From the NCBI GenBank assembly GCA_035995025.1, contig DASYKY010000080.1:140432-204431 (forward strand): a stretch of 64,000 nt of DNA. The letters are read 5' to 3'. This stretch comes from Actinophytocola sp035995025 (lineage in GTDB: Bacteria; Actinomycetota; Actinomycetes; Mycobacteriales; Pseudonocardiaceae). Position 1 is the stretch's first letter. The number at the start of each line of letters is the position of its first letter. The notes below the pieces were generated by a model. It had not been told where the DNA came from and did not search any database. It worked only from the letters and a program-made list of their open reading frames with translations. The translations under genes and the position numbers were made by a program. Below are positions 41,372 through 48,873 of this stretch, piece by piece.

Positions 41372-42571
41372 ATGACACAGCCGACGAGCTTCCCACCGCC
41401 GCGCGACTGCCCGTTCCACACGTCCGAGGCACACCTCGTCCGCCGCGAGCCGGGCCCGTTGACGAAGGCGACGCTGCGTTCCGGGCAAGAGACCTGGGTC
41501 GCGTCGCGCCACGCGGACGTGCGCGCGCTGCTCACCGACCCCGCGTTCAGCGCCAACCGGCTCCACCCGAACTTCCCGATGCTCGTCGGCAGGCGTATCC
41601 AGCGGCAGGACACCCCGACCTCGCTGATCTCGATGGACCCGCCGGAACACGGGCCGGCCCGCCGCGAGGTGGTCGGCGAGTTCACCGTGCGCCGGCTCGC
41701 GGCCCTGCGGCCGCGGATCCAGCAGATCGTCGACGAGCACGTCGACGCCCTGCTGGCCGGCCCGAAGCCGGCGGACCTGGTGGCGGCGCTCGCGCTGCCG
41801 GTGCCGTCGCTGGTGATCTGCGAGCTGCTCGGCGTGCCGTACTCGGACCACGACTACTTCCAGGACCGCACGAAGAAACTGTTGTCCCGCACGGCAAGCA
41901 AGGACGAGGTCCGCACCGCCAGCGACGAGCTGCGTTCCTATATGGACGAGATGGTGAAGAGCAAGGAGGGGGCGCCGGGCGAGGACCTGATCGGCCGGCA
42001 GATCCTGCGCAGGCGCGCGAACGGCACGGAGGACCACGAGGACCTGACCGGGCTGGCACTGCTGCTGCTCATCGCCGGCCACGAGACGACCGCGAACATG
42101 ATCTCGCTCGGCACGGTCTCGCTGCTGCAGCGGCCGGAGCAACTGGCGGAGCTGCGCCGCGACCCGAGCGGCATGCCGCACGCGGTCGAGGAGCTGCTGC
42201 GCCACCTCACGATCGTGGAGTGGGTCACCTCGCGGGTCGCGGTGGCCGACACCGAGCTGGGCGGCGTGCCGGTCAAGGCGGGCGAGGGCGTGATAACCGC
42301 GACCCTGGCGGCGAACCACGACCCCGCGGTGTTCACCGACGCGGACCAGGTGGACCTCCAGCGGGGCGCGCGCAACCACATCGCGTTCGGTTACGGCGCC
42401 CACCAATGCCTCGGGCAGAACCTCGCGCGGGTGGAGCTGGAGGTCGTGTTCAACACGCTGTTCGCCCGCGTGCCGACGCTGCGGGTGGCGGTGCCGCTCG
42501 ACGAGCTGCCGGTGAAGGACGACGCGGCGATCTACGGGCTGCACGCGCTCCCGGTGACCTGGGACGACTAG
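41372..42571 (+). CDS. cytochrome P450
   Basis: 399 residues, soluble bacterial type. I-helix oxygen site AGHETTA, K-helix ExxR in EELLRHL, and heme loop FGYGAHQCLG with the thiolate at about Cys346. The early motif SMDPPEHGPARREV is typical of CYP105/CYP107-like enzymes. It oxidises a small molecule using ferredoxin electrons; the substrate is unknown. ATG follows AAGGGGAC. The TAG stop shares CTAG with the convergent dehydrogenase stop. Confidence 0.95.
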   Translation: MTQPTSFPPPRDCPFHTSEAHLVRREPGPLTKATLRSGQETWVASRHADVRALLTDPAFSANRLHPNFPMLVGRRIQRQDTPTSLISMDPPEHGPARREVVGEFTVRRLAALRPRIQQIVDEHVDALLAGPKPADLVAALALPVPSLVICELLGVPYSDHDYFQDRTKKLLSRTASKDEVRTASDELRSYMDEMVKSKEGAPGEDLIGRQILRRRANGTEDHEDLTGLALLLLIAGHETTANMISLGTVSLLQRPEQLAELRRDPSGMPHAVEELLRHLTIVEWVTSRVAVADTELGGVPVKAGEGVITATLAANHDPAVFTDADQVDLQRGARNHIAFGYGAHQCLGQNLARVELEVVFNTLFARVPTLRVAVPLDELPVKDDAAIYGLHALPVTWDD

Positions 42572-43641
42572 AAGCGCACGATGGTCCGGCCGCCCTGGCC
42601 GAAGCGGGCGAACGCGTCGTTGACGCCCGCGAGGTCGGTGCTGTCAGTGGCGAGCGCTGCGAGGTCGACCCGGCCGGCGGCGACCTCGCCGAGCAGCCGC
42701 GGGACGTCGACGTCCGGGTCCGAGGAGCCGTAGACACACCCGTGCAGCGTCCGGCCGAACCAGTACAGCTCGAGCGCGTTGAACTCGACCGGGCTGGTCC
42801 TGGAGCCGACGCCGATCACGGTGACCGTGCCGCCGCGCCTGCTCGCCCCCCACGACGCGCGGATGGTCGCCGGCAGGCCGACGCAGTCGAAGGCGTGGTC
42901 GGCGCCGCGGCCGCCGGTGAGCGAGCGGACCGCCTTGCTGGTCTTGTCGTCGGCGACGATGAAGTCGGTGGCGCCGTGCACGGCCGCGAGGTCGGCCTTC
43001 GACTCGCTGACGTCGACGCCGATGATCGGCCCGGCACCGGCGGCGCGCGCGGCCTGCAGCACCGACAGCCCGATGCCACCGAGCCCGATCACCACGACGG
43101 ACTGGCCGGCGCGGACCCTGGCGGTGTTGTGCACCGCGCCGTTGCCGGTCAGCACCGCGCAGCCGAGCACGGCGGCCTGCTCGAGCGGGATGTCGGCCGG
43201 GATCGGCACGACACCCTGCTGCGGCACGATCGTCTCCTCGGCGAACGCGCCGGTGCCCAGGCCCGGGTAGACCGGGGTGCCGTCGGCGAGGGAGGCGTAC
43301 GGCTGGGTGGCGCGCTCCTCGGCGTGCACGCACAGCCAGGGCTCGCCCTGCTCGCAGAACCAGCATTCGCGGCACGCGGGAGCCCAGTTCAACACGACCG
43401 GATCGCCGACCACGACCCGGTCGACGCCGTCCCCGACCGCGACGACCGTGCCGGCGCCCTCGTGGCCCAGCACGGCCGGCATGTTCAGCGCGAGCGTGCC
43501 GTTGGCGAGCGAGAGGTCGGAGTGGCAGACCCCGGCCGCCGCGACGCGGACCCGGACCTGGCCGGGCCCGGGTTCGCCGAGCTCGATGTCCCGCACCTCG
43601 AGCGGCTCGCCCTGCCGTGCCAGCACCGCTGCCTTCACCAT
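42568..43641 (-). CDS. zinc-dependent alcohol dehydrogenase (MDR)
   Basis: 357 residues. Catalytic zinc: GVCHSDLS and GHEGAG. Structural zinc loop: CRECWFCEQGEPWLC. Rossmann motif: VVVIGLGGIGLSVLQAA, followed by GVDVSESK pointing to NAD. Layout is that of mycothiol- or class III-like aryl/aliphatic alcohol dehydrogenases. Oxidises alcohols to aldehydes. It is convergent with the P450, so one may act on the other's product, but that is only position. Confidence 0.93.
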   Translation of the reverse strand: MVKAAVLARQGEPLEVRDIELGEPGPGQVRVRVAAAGVCHSDLSLANGTLALNMPAVLGHEGAGTVVAVGDGVDRVVVGDPVVLNWAPACRECWFCEQGEPWLCVHAEERATQPYASLADGTPVYPGLGTGAFAEETIVPQQGVVPIPADIPLEQAAVLGCAVLTGNGAVHNTARVRAGQSVVVIGLGGIGLSVLQAARAAGAGPIIGVDVSESKADLAAVHGATDFIVADDKTSKAVRSLTGGRGADHAFDCVGLPATIRASWGASRRGGTVTVIGVGSRTSPVEFNALELYWFGRTLHGCVYGSSDPDVDVPRLLGEVAAGRVDLAALATDSTDLAGVNDAFARFGQGGRTIVRF

Positions 43642-43722
43642 GACGCAGTCCCTTCCCCAGCTGTCCGGTACGAGGCTAGGCGCTCCGGCCGGCCGCGTGG
43701 ACGGTGGCGTGCGCCACTTCCC

Positions 43723-43753
43723 TTGACCTCGACGTTACTTGAGGTTCAACACT
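43723..43753 (+). promoter_or_regulatory. MerR-type promoter (TTGACC-N19-AACACT) with dyad
   Basis: TTGACC at 43723 and AACACT at 43748 are separated by 19 bases, the long spacer of MerR-family promoters. Between them lies ACCTCGA-N6-TTGAGGT, close to the ACCTCAA/TTGAGGT site of SoxR-like MerR proteins. The predicted transcript starts at the ATG of the quinone reductase, so it would be leaderless. No merR gene is nearby. Confidence 0.65.
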
Positions 43754-43759
43754 GACTGC

Positions 43760-44694
43760 ATGGTGCGGGTGGTGCGGGTGACGGAGTTCGGGCCGCCGTC
43801 GGTGTTGGTGCCCGGTTCGCGGCCGACGCCGTCGCCCGGTGCCGGGGAGGCGCTGGTCGAGGTGGCCGTGGCGCCGGTGCTGCTGCTCGACGCGCAGCTG
43901 CGGAGTGGCTGGGGTCGCGAGTCGTTCCCGGTGACGCCGCCGTACGTCCCGGGCATGGGCGTGGCGGGGCACGTGTCGGCGGTCGGCGACGGCGTGGCCG
44001 CGTCGTGGGCCGGCCGGCCGGCCGTGGCGGACACGGTGTTCGGTGGCTACGCCTCGGCCGCGCTGGTCCCCGCGTCCGCGCTGGTGCCGGTGCCGCCGGG
44101 CGTGCCGCTGCCCGAAGCCGCGGCCCTGCTGCACGACGGCCGCACGGCGATGCGGCTGCTGTCGGTGCACCCGGTGCGGCCGGGCTCGCGGGTGCTGATC
44201 ACCGGCGCGGCGGGGCGATGGGGTTGCTGCTGGTGCAACTGGCGCACTCGGCGGGTGGCGAGGTGATCGCGGCGGCCCGCGATCCACGCAAGAGGGAGCT
44301 GGCCGCCTCGCTGGGTGCGACCGTCGTGGACTACGCCGACCCGTCGTGGCCGTCGCGGGTGGGCAAAGTGGACCTGGTGTACGACGGCGTGGGCGGGGCG
44401 ATCGGCCGGGCCGCCCTGGACCTCGTCGTGCCGGGCGGCGGTTTCTCCGCGCACGGCGTCGCGTCGGGCGACTTCGTCCGACCGTCCCGTTCGGACGTCA
44501 CCATCACGGGCATCGACAAGGTCCAGCTCAGCGGCGAGGATGCCCGGGCGGCCGTGACGGAGGCACTGTCGGCCGCGGCGGCAGGACGACTGCGCCCGAT
44601 CGTGGGCCAGACGTTCCCGCTGGACCAGGCCGCGGAAGCCCACACCACCCTGGAAAACCGCACCGCAGCAGGAAAAACCCTGCTCCAGGCGTAA
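43760..44694 (+). pseudogene. quinone oxidoreductase (MDR) with frameshift
   Basis: The first frame gives VRVTEFGPPSVLVPGSRP through RPGSRVLITGAAG (about 152 residues). The Rossmann glycine loop should continue as GAMGLLLVQLAHSAGGEVIA, but that is in the next frame from about 44216 on, and runs to GKTLLQA at 44694. One base missing in the GGCGGGGCGATGGGG stretch explains it. The restored protein would be about 311 residues, zinc-free quinone reductase type. Either a sequencing error or a recent mutation, as both halves are otherwise intact. Confidence 0.85.
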
Positions 44695-44711
44695 CGCCCC
44701 CAAGCCCCGTG

Positions 44712-44824
44712 ATCCGCGGCCCCCACCCTCTCCGGGGGCACCCCTCATGGCCATTCTACCGGGGAGGGCCGACAGGGTCGGGAGTTTCTGGTCGGCTGTG
44801 GACAGCCGGCCGGGTTGTGGACAA
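44712..44824 (-). repeat. composite repeat copy B (51-bp block plus two DnaA-like boxes)
   Basis: Opposite orientation to copy A. The 51-bp block (44712-44762) matches copy A at 48 positions, then comes a 34-bp linker, then CTGTCCACA (44797-44805) and TTGTCCACA (44816-44824) on the minus strand, 19 bp apart. On this strand TAGAAT opens the block. The short frame in the block begins ATG here and TTG in copy A, both reading RGAPGEGGGRG. It lies between two convergent genes. Confidence 0.8.
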
Positions 44825-44867
44825 CCTGCCCCGGCCGCCTTGCCGGAGCGGGCCGGGGCAGGTTGTC
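44820..44867 (-). terminator. 17-bp-stem hairpin after the 2OG-Fe oxygenase gene
   Basis: Perfect 17-base arms (GACAACCTGCCCCGGCC and complement) around a 14-base loop, starting on the last base of the oxygenase stop codon. It partly overlaps the outer DnaA-like box of repeat copy B. Confidence 0.7.
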
Positions 44868-45559
44868 TAGGCGGCGTCGTGGAAGACGAGGCCCAGGGTG
44901 TGTCGGTGGCCGGAACGGATGACGGACACGCCGTGGCGCATCGGGGCCGTCGACCAGCCGCGGGCCGAGCGGACCGGGCGGTCGCGGGTCGTGAAGACCA
45001 GGCCGTGGCCCTGCGGGATCAGGGTCGCGATGCCGCGCGACTGCGCCCTCGGCCGCTGCTCCACCATCAGGAACTCGCCGCCCGTGTGGTCCTCGCCCGG
45101 GGCGTTCAGGTTGATCACCACCTGCAGCGGGAACACCTTGTCCCCGTACAGATCCCGGTGCAGCGCGTTCCAGTCGCCCGCCTCGTAGCGCAGCAGGATC
45201 GGCGTCGGCTTCGTCTGCCCGGCGGCGTGGCACTCGTCGAGCCACTCCTCCAGGGTGTCCGGCCAGCGCGCCGCCCAGCCCAGCTTCGCCGCCCAGTCGC
45301 GGGCGATCGGGACCAGCGACGGGTACAGCGAAGACCGCAGCGACGCCACGACAGGCGGGACCGGGGACGCGAAGTACCGGTACTGGCCCCGCCCGAAGCG
45401 GTAGCGCTCCATATCGATGGTGGCACGGAAGCGCGACGGATCCCCGTACAGCTTCGCCACCGACGCGCACTCGCGCGGGGCCAGCAGGCGCGGCAGCAAG
45501 GCGCAACCGTGCTCGTTCAGCTCCGCCGTCACCGCCGCCCAGTCCACGTTCGGCTTCAC
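44867..45559 (-). CDS. 2-oxoglutarate/Fe(II) oxygenase
   Basis: 230 residues. Iron ligands: the HxD pair in LHRDLYGD and the distal histidine with the oxoglutarate arginine in RHGVSVIRSGHRHTLGLVF. Other conserved parts are GQYRYFASPVPP, PTPILLRYEAGDWN and HTGGEFLMVEQRPRAQSR. Matches a bacterial family of uncharacterised dioxygenases (I recall COG3826) often annotated as proline hydroxylase-like. It follows ogt, so a role with alkylated substrates is plausible. A GTG at 45604 inside the 25-bp repeat is an alternative start. Confidence 0.85.
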   Translation of the reverse strand: MKPNVDWAAVTAELNEHGCALLPRLLAPRECASVAKLYGDPSRFRATIDMERYRFGRGQYRYFASPVPPVVASLRSSLYPSLVPIARDWAAKLGWAARWPDTLEEWLDECHAAGQTKPTPILLRYEAGDWNALHRDLYGDKVFPLQVVINLNAPGEDHTGGEFLMVEQRPRAQSRGIATLIPQGHGLVFTTRDRPVRSARGWSTAPMRHGVSVIRSGHRHTLGLVFHDAA

Positions 45560-45579
45560 GCCGTCGCCCTGTATCTGGC

Positions 45580-45604
45580 GGTTCGCTCCGCAAGCTTCGC
45601 TCAC
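45580..45604 (-). repeat. 25-bp stop-codon repeat, copy 2
   Basis: Read on the minus strand it starts GTGAGCGAAGCTTGCGGAGC and differs from copy 1 at one base. Bases 2-4 are the TGA stop of ogt. If its GTG were used as a start, it would add VSEACGANR to the oxygenase. Confidence 0.75.
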
Positions 45605-46176
45605 GACGCCGCCTCCAACTCCAGCAAGGTCCGCTTCGCCGCGGTGCCGCCCGCGTACCGGCCCATCGAGCCGTTCGACAGCACCACCCGGTGGCACGGC
45701 ACCACGACCGGCACCGGGTTCAGCGCGCATGCCGTGCCGACCGCGCGCACCGCACGCGGGCTGCCCGCCGCGGCCGCCACCTCGGCGTAGCTCGCCGTCC
45801 GGCCGTAGTCGATGTCGGGCAGGTGGTCCAGCACGGCCCGCCGGAACCCCGTCGCCAGGCGCAGGTCCAGCGGCACGTCGAAGCGCCGCCGCGTACCGGC
45901 GAAGTACTCGTCCAGCTGCCGTGCCACCAGGTCCAGCCGGGCCGGGGCGCGCAGGATCCGCGGGCTCACCTTCTCCGCCAGCGCCAGCAGGGCCTCGTCG
46001 GCCGGGTCGTACGCGACCCGCACCAATCCGGCCGGCGTGGCGGCCAGCAGGAGCGTGCCGACCGGCGTGTCGACGGTCCGGTACGCCACGTCCAGGATGC
46101 CCTCGCGCGCGGCGTCGGCCGCCAGACGTTCGTGCAGGTGGGCCGGCACGGGCGTGAGCGGGAACAGCTCAGTCAT
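45601..46176 (-). CDS. ogt: methylated-DNA--protein-cysteine methyltransferase
   Basis: 191 residues. The C-terminal domain carries TASYAEVAAAAGSPRAVRAV, then the active-site PCHRV with the acceptor cysteine, and GRYAGGTAAKRTLLELE. Removes alkyl groups from O6 of guanine in a single suicide transfer. The N-terminus (YRTVDTPVGTLLLAATPAGL) is the usual Ogt domain; no Ada-type regulatory part. It overlaps an ECF sigma gene by 8 bases and precedes a dioxygenase. ATG after GGGGAGAGGA. Confidence 0.94.
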   Translation of the reverse strand: MTELFPLTPVPAHLHERLAADAAREGILDVAYRTVDTPVGTLLLAATPAGLVRVAYDPADEALLALAEKVSPRILRAPARLDLVARQLDEYFAGTRRRFDVPLDLRLATGFRRAVLDHLPDIDYGRTASYAEVAAAAGSPRAVRAVGTACALNPVPVVVPCHRVVLSNGSMGRYAGGTAAKRTLLELEAAS

Positions 46177-46648
46177 CGTCCTCTCCCCTCGGATAGGTCG
46201 AGCGCAGCCGCTTGACGCCGTCGGCCGCGGCGCGGCGGGCGGCGTCGGTGCTGCCGCCGGTGATGGCCGCGACCTCCTGGTACGGCAGGCCCGCGAGGTG
46301 GTGGTAGGCCACCGCCTCACGCTGCTTGCGGGGCAGCGCGGCGAGCGCGTCCCACAGGTCGCCGTCCCAGTCCTCCGGCCGGCCCGCACGGGTCGGCCGG
46401 TCCGGGACCTGACCGACCGCGACGGGACGCCGGGCCGCGGCCCGGTGCACGTCGATGGCCTTGCGGTGCGCGATGGTGACCAGCCAGGCCTCCACGTTCG
46501 CGTCCGCCGGCAGGTCCGGGTAGGCACGCAGCGCCGACAGGAACGCCTCCGACCACGCGTCGTCGGCGTCCGCGGCGCCGAGCAGCGCCCGGCACACGCG
46601 CAGCACCATCGGCCCGTACTCGGCGACGATCTGCTCGAAAGGTCTCAC
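46169..46648 (-). CDS. ECF sigma factor of the ogt operon
   Basis: 159 residues, short ECF type. Region 2: YGPMVLRVCRALLGAADADD, AWSEAFLSALRAYPDL, AWLVTIAHRKAIDVHR. Region 4: LPRKQREAVAYHHLAGLPYQ then AAITGGSTDAARRAAADGVKRLR. No anti-sigma gene is present; instead ogt follows with overlap (ATGACTGA). This sigma-ogt pairing is known in actinomycetes. Start GTG at 46648 is the best in-frame option; the ribosome site is poor. Confidence 0.87.
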   Translation of the reverse strand: MRPFEQIVAEYGPMVLRVCRALLGAADADDAWSEAFLSALRAYPDLPADANVEAWLVTIAHRKAIDVHRAAARRPVAVGQVPDRPTRAGRPEDWDGDLWDALAALPRKQREAVAYHHLAGLPYQEVAAITGGSTDAARRAAADGVKRLRSTYPRGEDDD

Positions 46649-46691
46649 ACCACGTAGACGCCCGGGTCCCACGAAACGTGAGACTGCCAGG

Positions 46692-47441
46692 TCAGGTCGA
46701 CAGCACCGAACGCCCGTGCCGGCTGCGCAGCCAGCCGTACCAGTCGTCGAGGCCGTCCCCGCGGGTCGCGGACACGTGGATGATCTCCGCGTGCGGACGG
46801 ACGAGGCCGACCGAGTCGGTGAAGCGGGCCACGTCGAAGTCCACATAGGGCAGCAGGTCGACCTTGTTCAGCAGCACCACGTCCGCGGTGCGGAACATGT
46901 GCGGGTACTTGACCGGCTTGTCCGCGCCCTCGGTGACCGACGTGACCACCACCCGGCTGTGCTCGCCGAGGTCGAACAGCGCCGGGCAGGCCAGGTTGCC
47001 CACGTTCTCCACGAACACCACCGACCGCCGGGCCGGGTCGAGCCTGCGCAGCGCGGTCGCGACCATGTTCGCGTCCAGATGGCACCCGGAGCCGGTGTTC
47101 ACCTGGATCACCCGCGCGCCCGTCGCACGGATGCGCTCCGCGTCGAACAGCGTCTCCTGGTCGCCCTCGACCACCGACATCCCGACCTCGCCGATCAGCG
47201 AGCGGATGGTCCGCTCCAGCACCGTCGTCTTGCCGGAGCCGGGCGAGCTCATCACGTTGACCGCGTGGATCTCCCGTTCGACGAGCCACGCGCGATTGCG
47301 CGCCGCGAGGTCGTCGTTGCGGGCCAGCACCTTCTGTTCAAGCAGGACGGTGTGCCCGTGGCCGTGCCCGGCCGGGAAGTCGACCATCCTCACGCCTTGA
47401 TCGCCGGGGGCGTCGTCGGAGCAGCCGCAGGTGTCGCACAT
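46692..47441 (-). CDS. hypB: hydrogenase nickel-incorporation GTPase HypB
   Basis: 249 residues. Begins MCDTCGC (the Cys-rich metal site), has a short HGHGH segment, Walker A in SSPGSGKTT, VEGDQETLFDAERI, NTGSGCHLDANMV, ENVGNLACPALFDLGE and NKVDLLPYV. It loads nickel into [NiFe] hydrogenase using GTP. It looks intact, but upstream hypA is truncated and no other hydrogenase gene is in the window; it may be a leftover or serve genes elsewhere. ATG follows GGAGGTGAG. Confidence 0.95.
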   Translation of the reverse strand: MCDTCGCSDDAPGDQGVRMVDFPAGHGHGHTVLLEQKVLARNDDLAARNRAWLVEREIHAVNVMSSPGSGKTTVLERTIRSLIGEVGMSVVEGDQETLFDAERIRATGARVIQVNTGSGCHLDANMVATALRRLDPARRSVVFVENVGNLACPALFDLGEHSRVVVTSVTEGADKPVKYPHMFRTADVVLLNKVDLLPYVDFDVARFTDSVGLVRPHAEIIHVSATRGDGLDDWYGWLRSRHGRSVLST

Positions 47442-47560
47442 GCCGTACTCACCTCCACTGACACGATCCGCAGATCCCGGCCGGACTGTACGTCCACATC
47501 GGCCGATCCACACCCCGGGCACAGCACGATCGGGTCGTCCACATCGAACTCCGTGGCGCG
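47390..47560 (-). pseudogene. hypA remnant (C-terminal zinc domain only)
   Basis: The stretch TEFDVDDPIVLCPGCGSADV then DVQSGRDLRIVSVEV is the C-terminal end of the nickel chaperone HypA, with one CPxCG zinc pair. The N-terminal nickel-binding MHE part and the first Cys pair are absent; the upstream sequence turns into another gene's remnant on the opposite strand. The frame runs on over the first codons of hypB. Confidence 0.65.
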
Positions 47561-47768
47561 GTCCCGGCCCAGCGTCGACGCCGCTGCTACTCCGCGGGCC
47601 AGGCCGAGGCGCTGCACGACCTGTTCGGCGACACGGCCCGCTGGGCGGACACACTCAAGCCGATGCAGTTCATACCGTGGACATGCACTTCCCCAACGGC
47701 GGCTGGGCGACCGCGGTCATCCGGTCGCTGCCCGACATCAGGCGCTACCTCGAGATCCGCGACATGCG
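47561..47768 (+). pseudogene. DUF6084-like hydrogenase-cluster gene remnant
   Basis: One frame reads VPAQRRRRCYSAGQAEALHD then LFGDTARWADTLKPMQF, which matches the early part of a protein (I know it as DUF6084) encoded in actinomycete [NiFe] hydrogenase clusters. At about 47671 the frame changes to HTVDMHFPNGGWATAVIRS, possibly its C-terminal end. The middle is deleted and there is no proper start. Assignment rests on memory of the family. Confidence 0.45.
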
Positions 47769-47769
47769 A

Positions 47770-48087
47770 CTACCGCGGGCCGGCGGCCGGTACCCCGACG
47801 CCGCCCGCGACGGCCAGCTCCCGGCCGGTGAACTCACCGGTCAGCATCGGCATGGCCGCGGCGATCGCCGCCCGCGCCTCCGGCAGCTCCAGCGACGCGT
47901 CGTGGTGACCCTTGGTCGGCCACACCTCGTGCACCCAGATCATGTCCGGGTCGTCGTCGGACGTGCTCACCACGTACAGGTCGCAGCCCGCCGCGCGCAG
48001 CCCGTCCTCGCCGCCGAGCAACAGCGCCACCACGTCGTCGCGGTGGCCGGGCCTGGTTCGCATGGTCGCAAGATATCCGTATCGCAC
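47770..48087 (-). CDS. antibiotic biosynthesis monooxygenase (ABM) domain protein
   Basis: 105 residues, one ABM ferredoxin-like unit: VRYGYLATMRTRPGHRDDVV, LYVVSTSDDDPDMIWVHEVW, HHDASLELPEARAAIAAAMP and LTGEFTGREL. Such proteins are quinol monooxygenases or heme-free oxygenases acting as dimers. GTG is chosen because AGGGTGG precedes it and the first beta strand is then complete; an internal ATG would cut that strand. The gene ends next to the degraded hydrogenase remnants. Confidence 0.85.
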   Translation of the reverse strand: MRYGYLATMRTRPGHRDDVVALLLGGEDGLRAAGCDLYVVSTSDDDPDMIWVHEVWPTKGHHDASLELPEARAAIAAAMPMLTGEFTGRELAVAGGVGVPAAGPR

Positions 48088-48195
48088 CGGGCCACCCTGC
48101 CACACGCCGCGGTGTCGCCATTGGACGAACGCGACACCGAGATCATGCGCAGGAATTACCGATTTCTCACCGGTTTGAAATGTTTGCGCCTCAAT

Positions 48196-48873
48196 TCACA
48201 ATGTCTCGTCGAACAGCGCCAGCTGGATGTCGCGTGCCTCCGCGAAGTGGGTGATCGCGCCCTTCTCGGCACCGTCGCCGTCGCGTGCCTCGATCGCGTC
48301 GACAATTGAGCGGTGCTGGTCGCCCGATCGTTCCCAGCGGCCCGGCGATTCCAGCGTGCCGGCCGGGTAACGCACCAGGTGCAGGTCCAGTCGCTCCAGG
48401 AGGTCGATCAGCGACGAGTTGTGACTCGCCCGCCACACCGCCGTGTGGAACGCGCGGTTGGCGCGGACCATCGCGTCGACGTCCTCGGCGGGCACGCCGT
48501 CGAGCCGGGCCACCGCTCTGCGCAGCAGGATCAGATCGTGGGAGTTGCGCCGCTCAGCGGCCATCCGCGCCGCGGTGCCCTCTAGCGCGATCCTGGTCTC
48601 GTAGATGTCCAGGACCTCCTCCGGGCTGCGCACGCGCACCACCAGCCCGCGGTCGTTGCGTTCCACCAGCCCGTCGTGCTGCAGCTTCGACAGCGCCTCC
48701 CGGACCGGCGTGCGGCTCACCTCGCACCATTCCGCCAGTACCGACTCCACAAGTTGCTGACCCGGTTGGAGATCCCCCGCGCGAATGGCTTCCTTCAGAC
48801 GCTGGTACGGCGTGATCTTGTTGACCGGTTCTGGCAAACGTGCGGCGGACCGGCCGGATCTCGCGTTGGCCAT
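48196..48873 (-). CDS. GntR family regulator (FCD domain)
   Basis: 225 residues. Winged HTH: YQRLKEAIRAGDLQPGQQLV, LAEWCEVSRTPVREALSKLQ and DGLVERNDRGLVV. The C-terminal FCD domain has EVLDIYETRIALEGTAARMA and metal-type histidines in FHTAVWRASHN and GDQHRSIVDAI. It responds to small organic acids. Target unknown; a 338-base spacer divides it from an aldo/keto reductase read the other way, which is the simplest candidate. Confidence 0.9.
   Translation of the reverse strand: MANARSGRSAARLPEPVNKITPYQRLKEAIRAGDLQPGQQLVESVLAEWCEVSRTPVREALSKLQHDGLVERNDRGLVVRVRSPEEVLDIYETRIALEGTAARMAAERRNSHDLILLRRAVARLDGVPAEDVDAMVRANRAFHTAVWRASHNSSLIDLLERLDLHLVRYPAGTLESPGRWERSGDQHRSIVDAIEARDGDGAEKGAITHFAEARDIQLALFDETL

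Noticed and set aside
44047..44754. Long minus-strand frame beginning MAMRGAPGEGGGRG across the quinone reductase
   Set aside because: Its body is antisense to a well-conserved enzyme and its start lies in the composite repeat; only the short block peptide may be meaningful.
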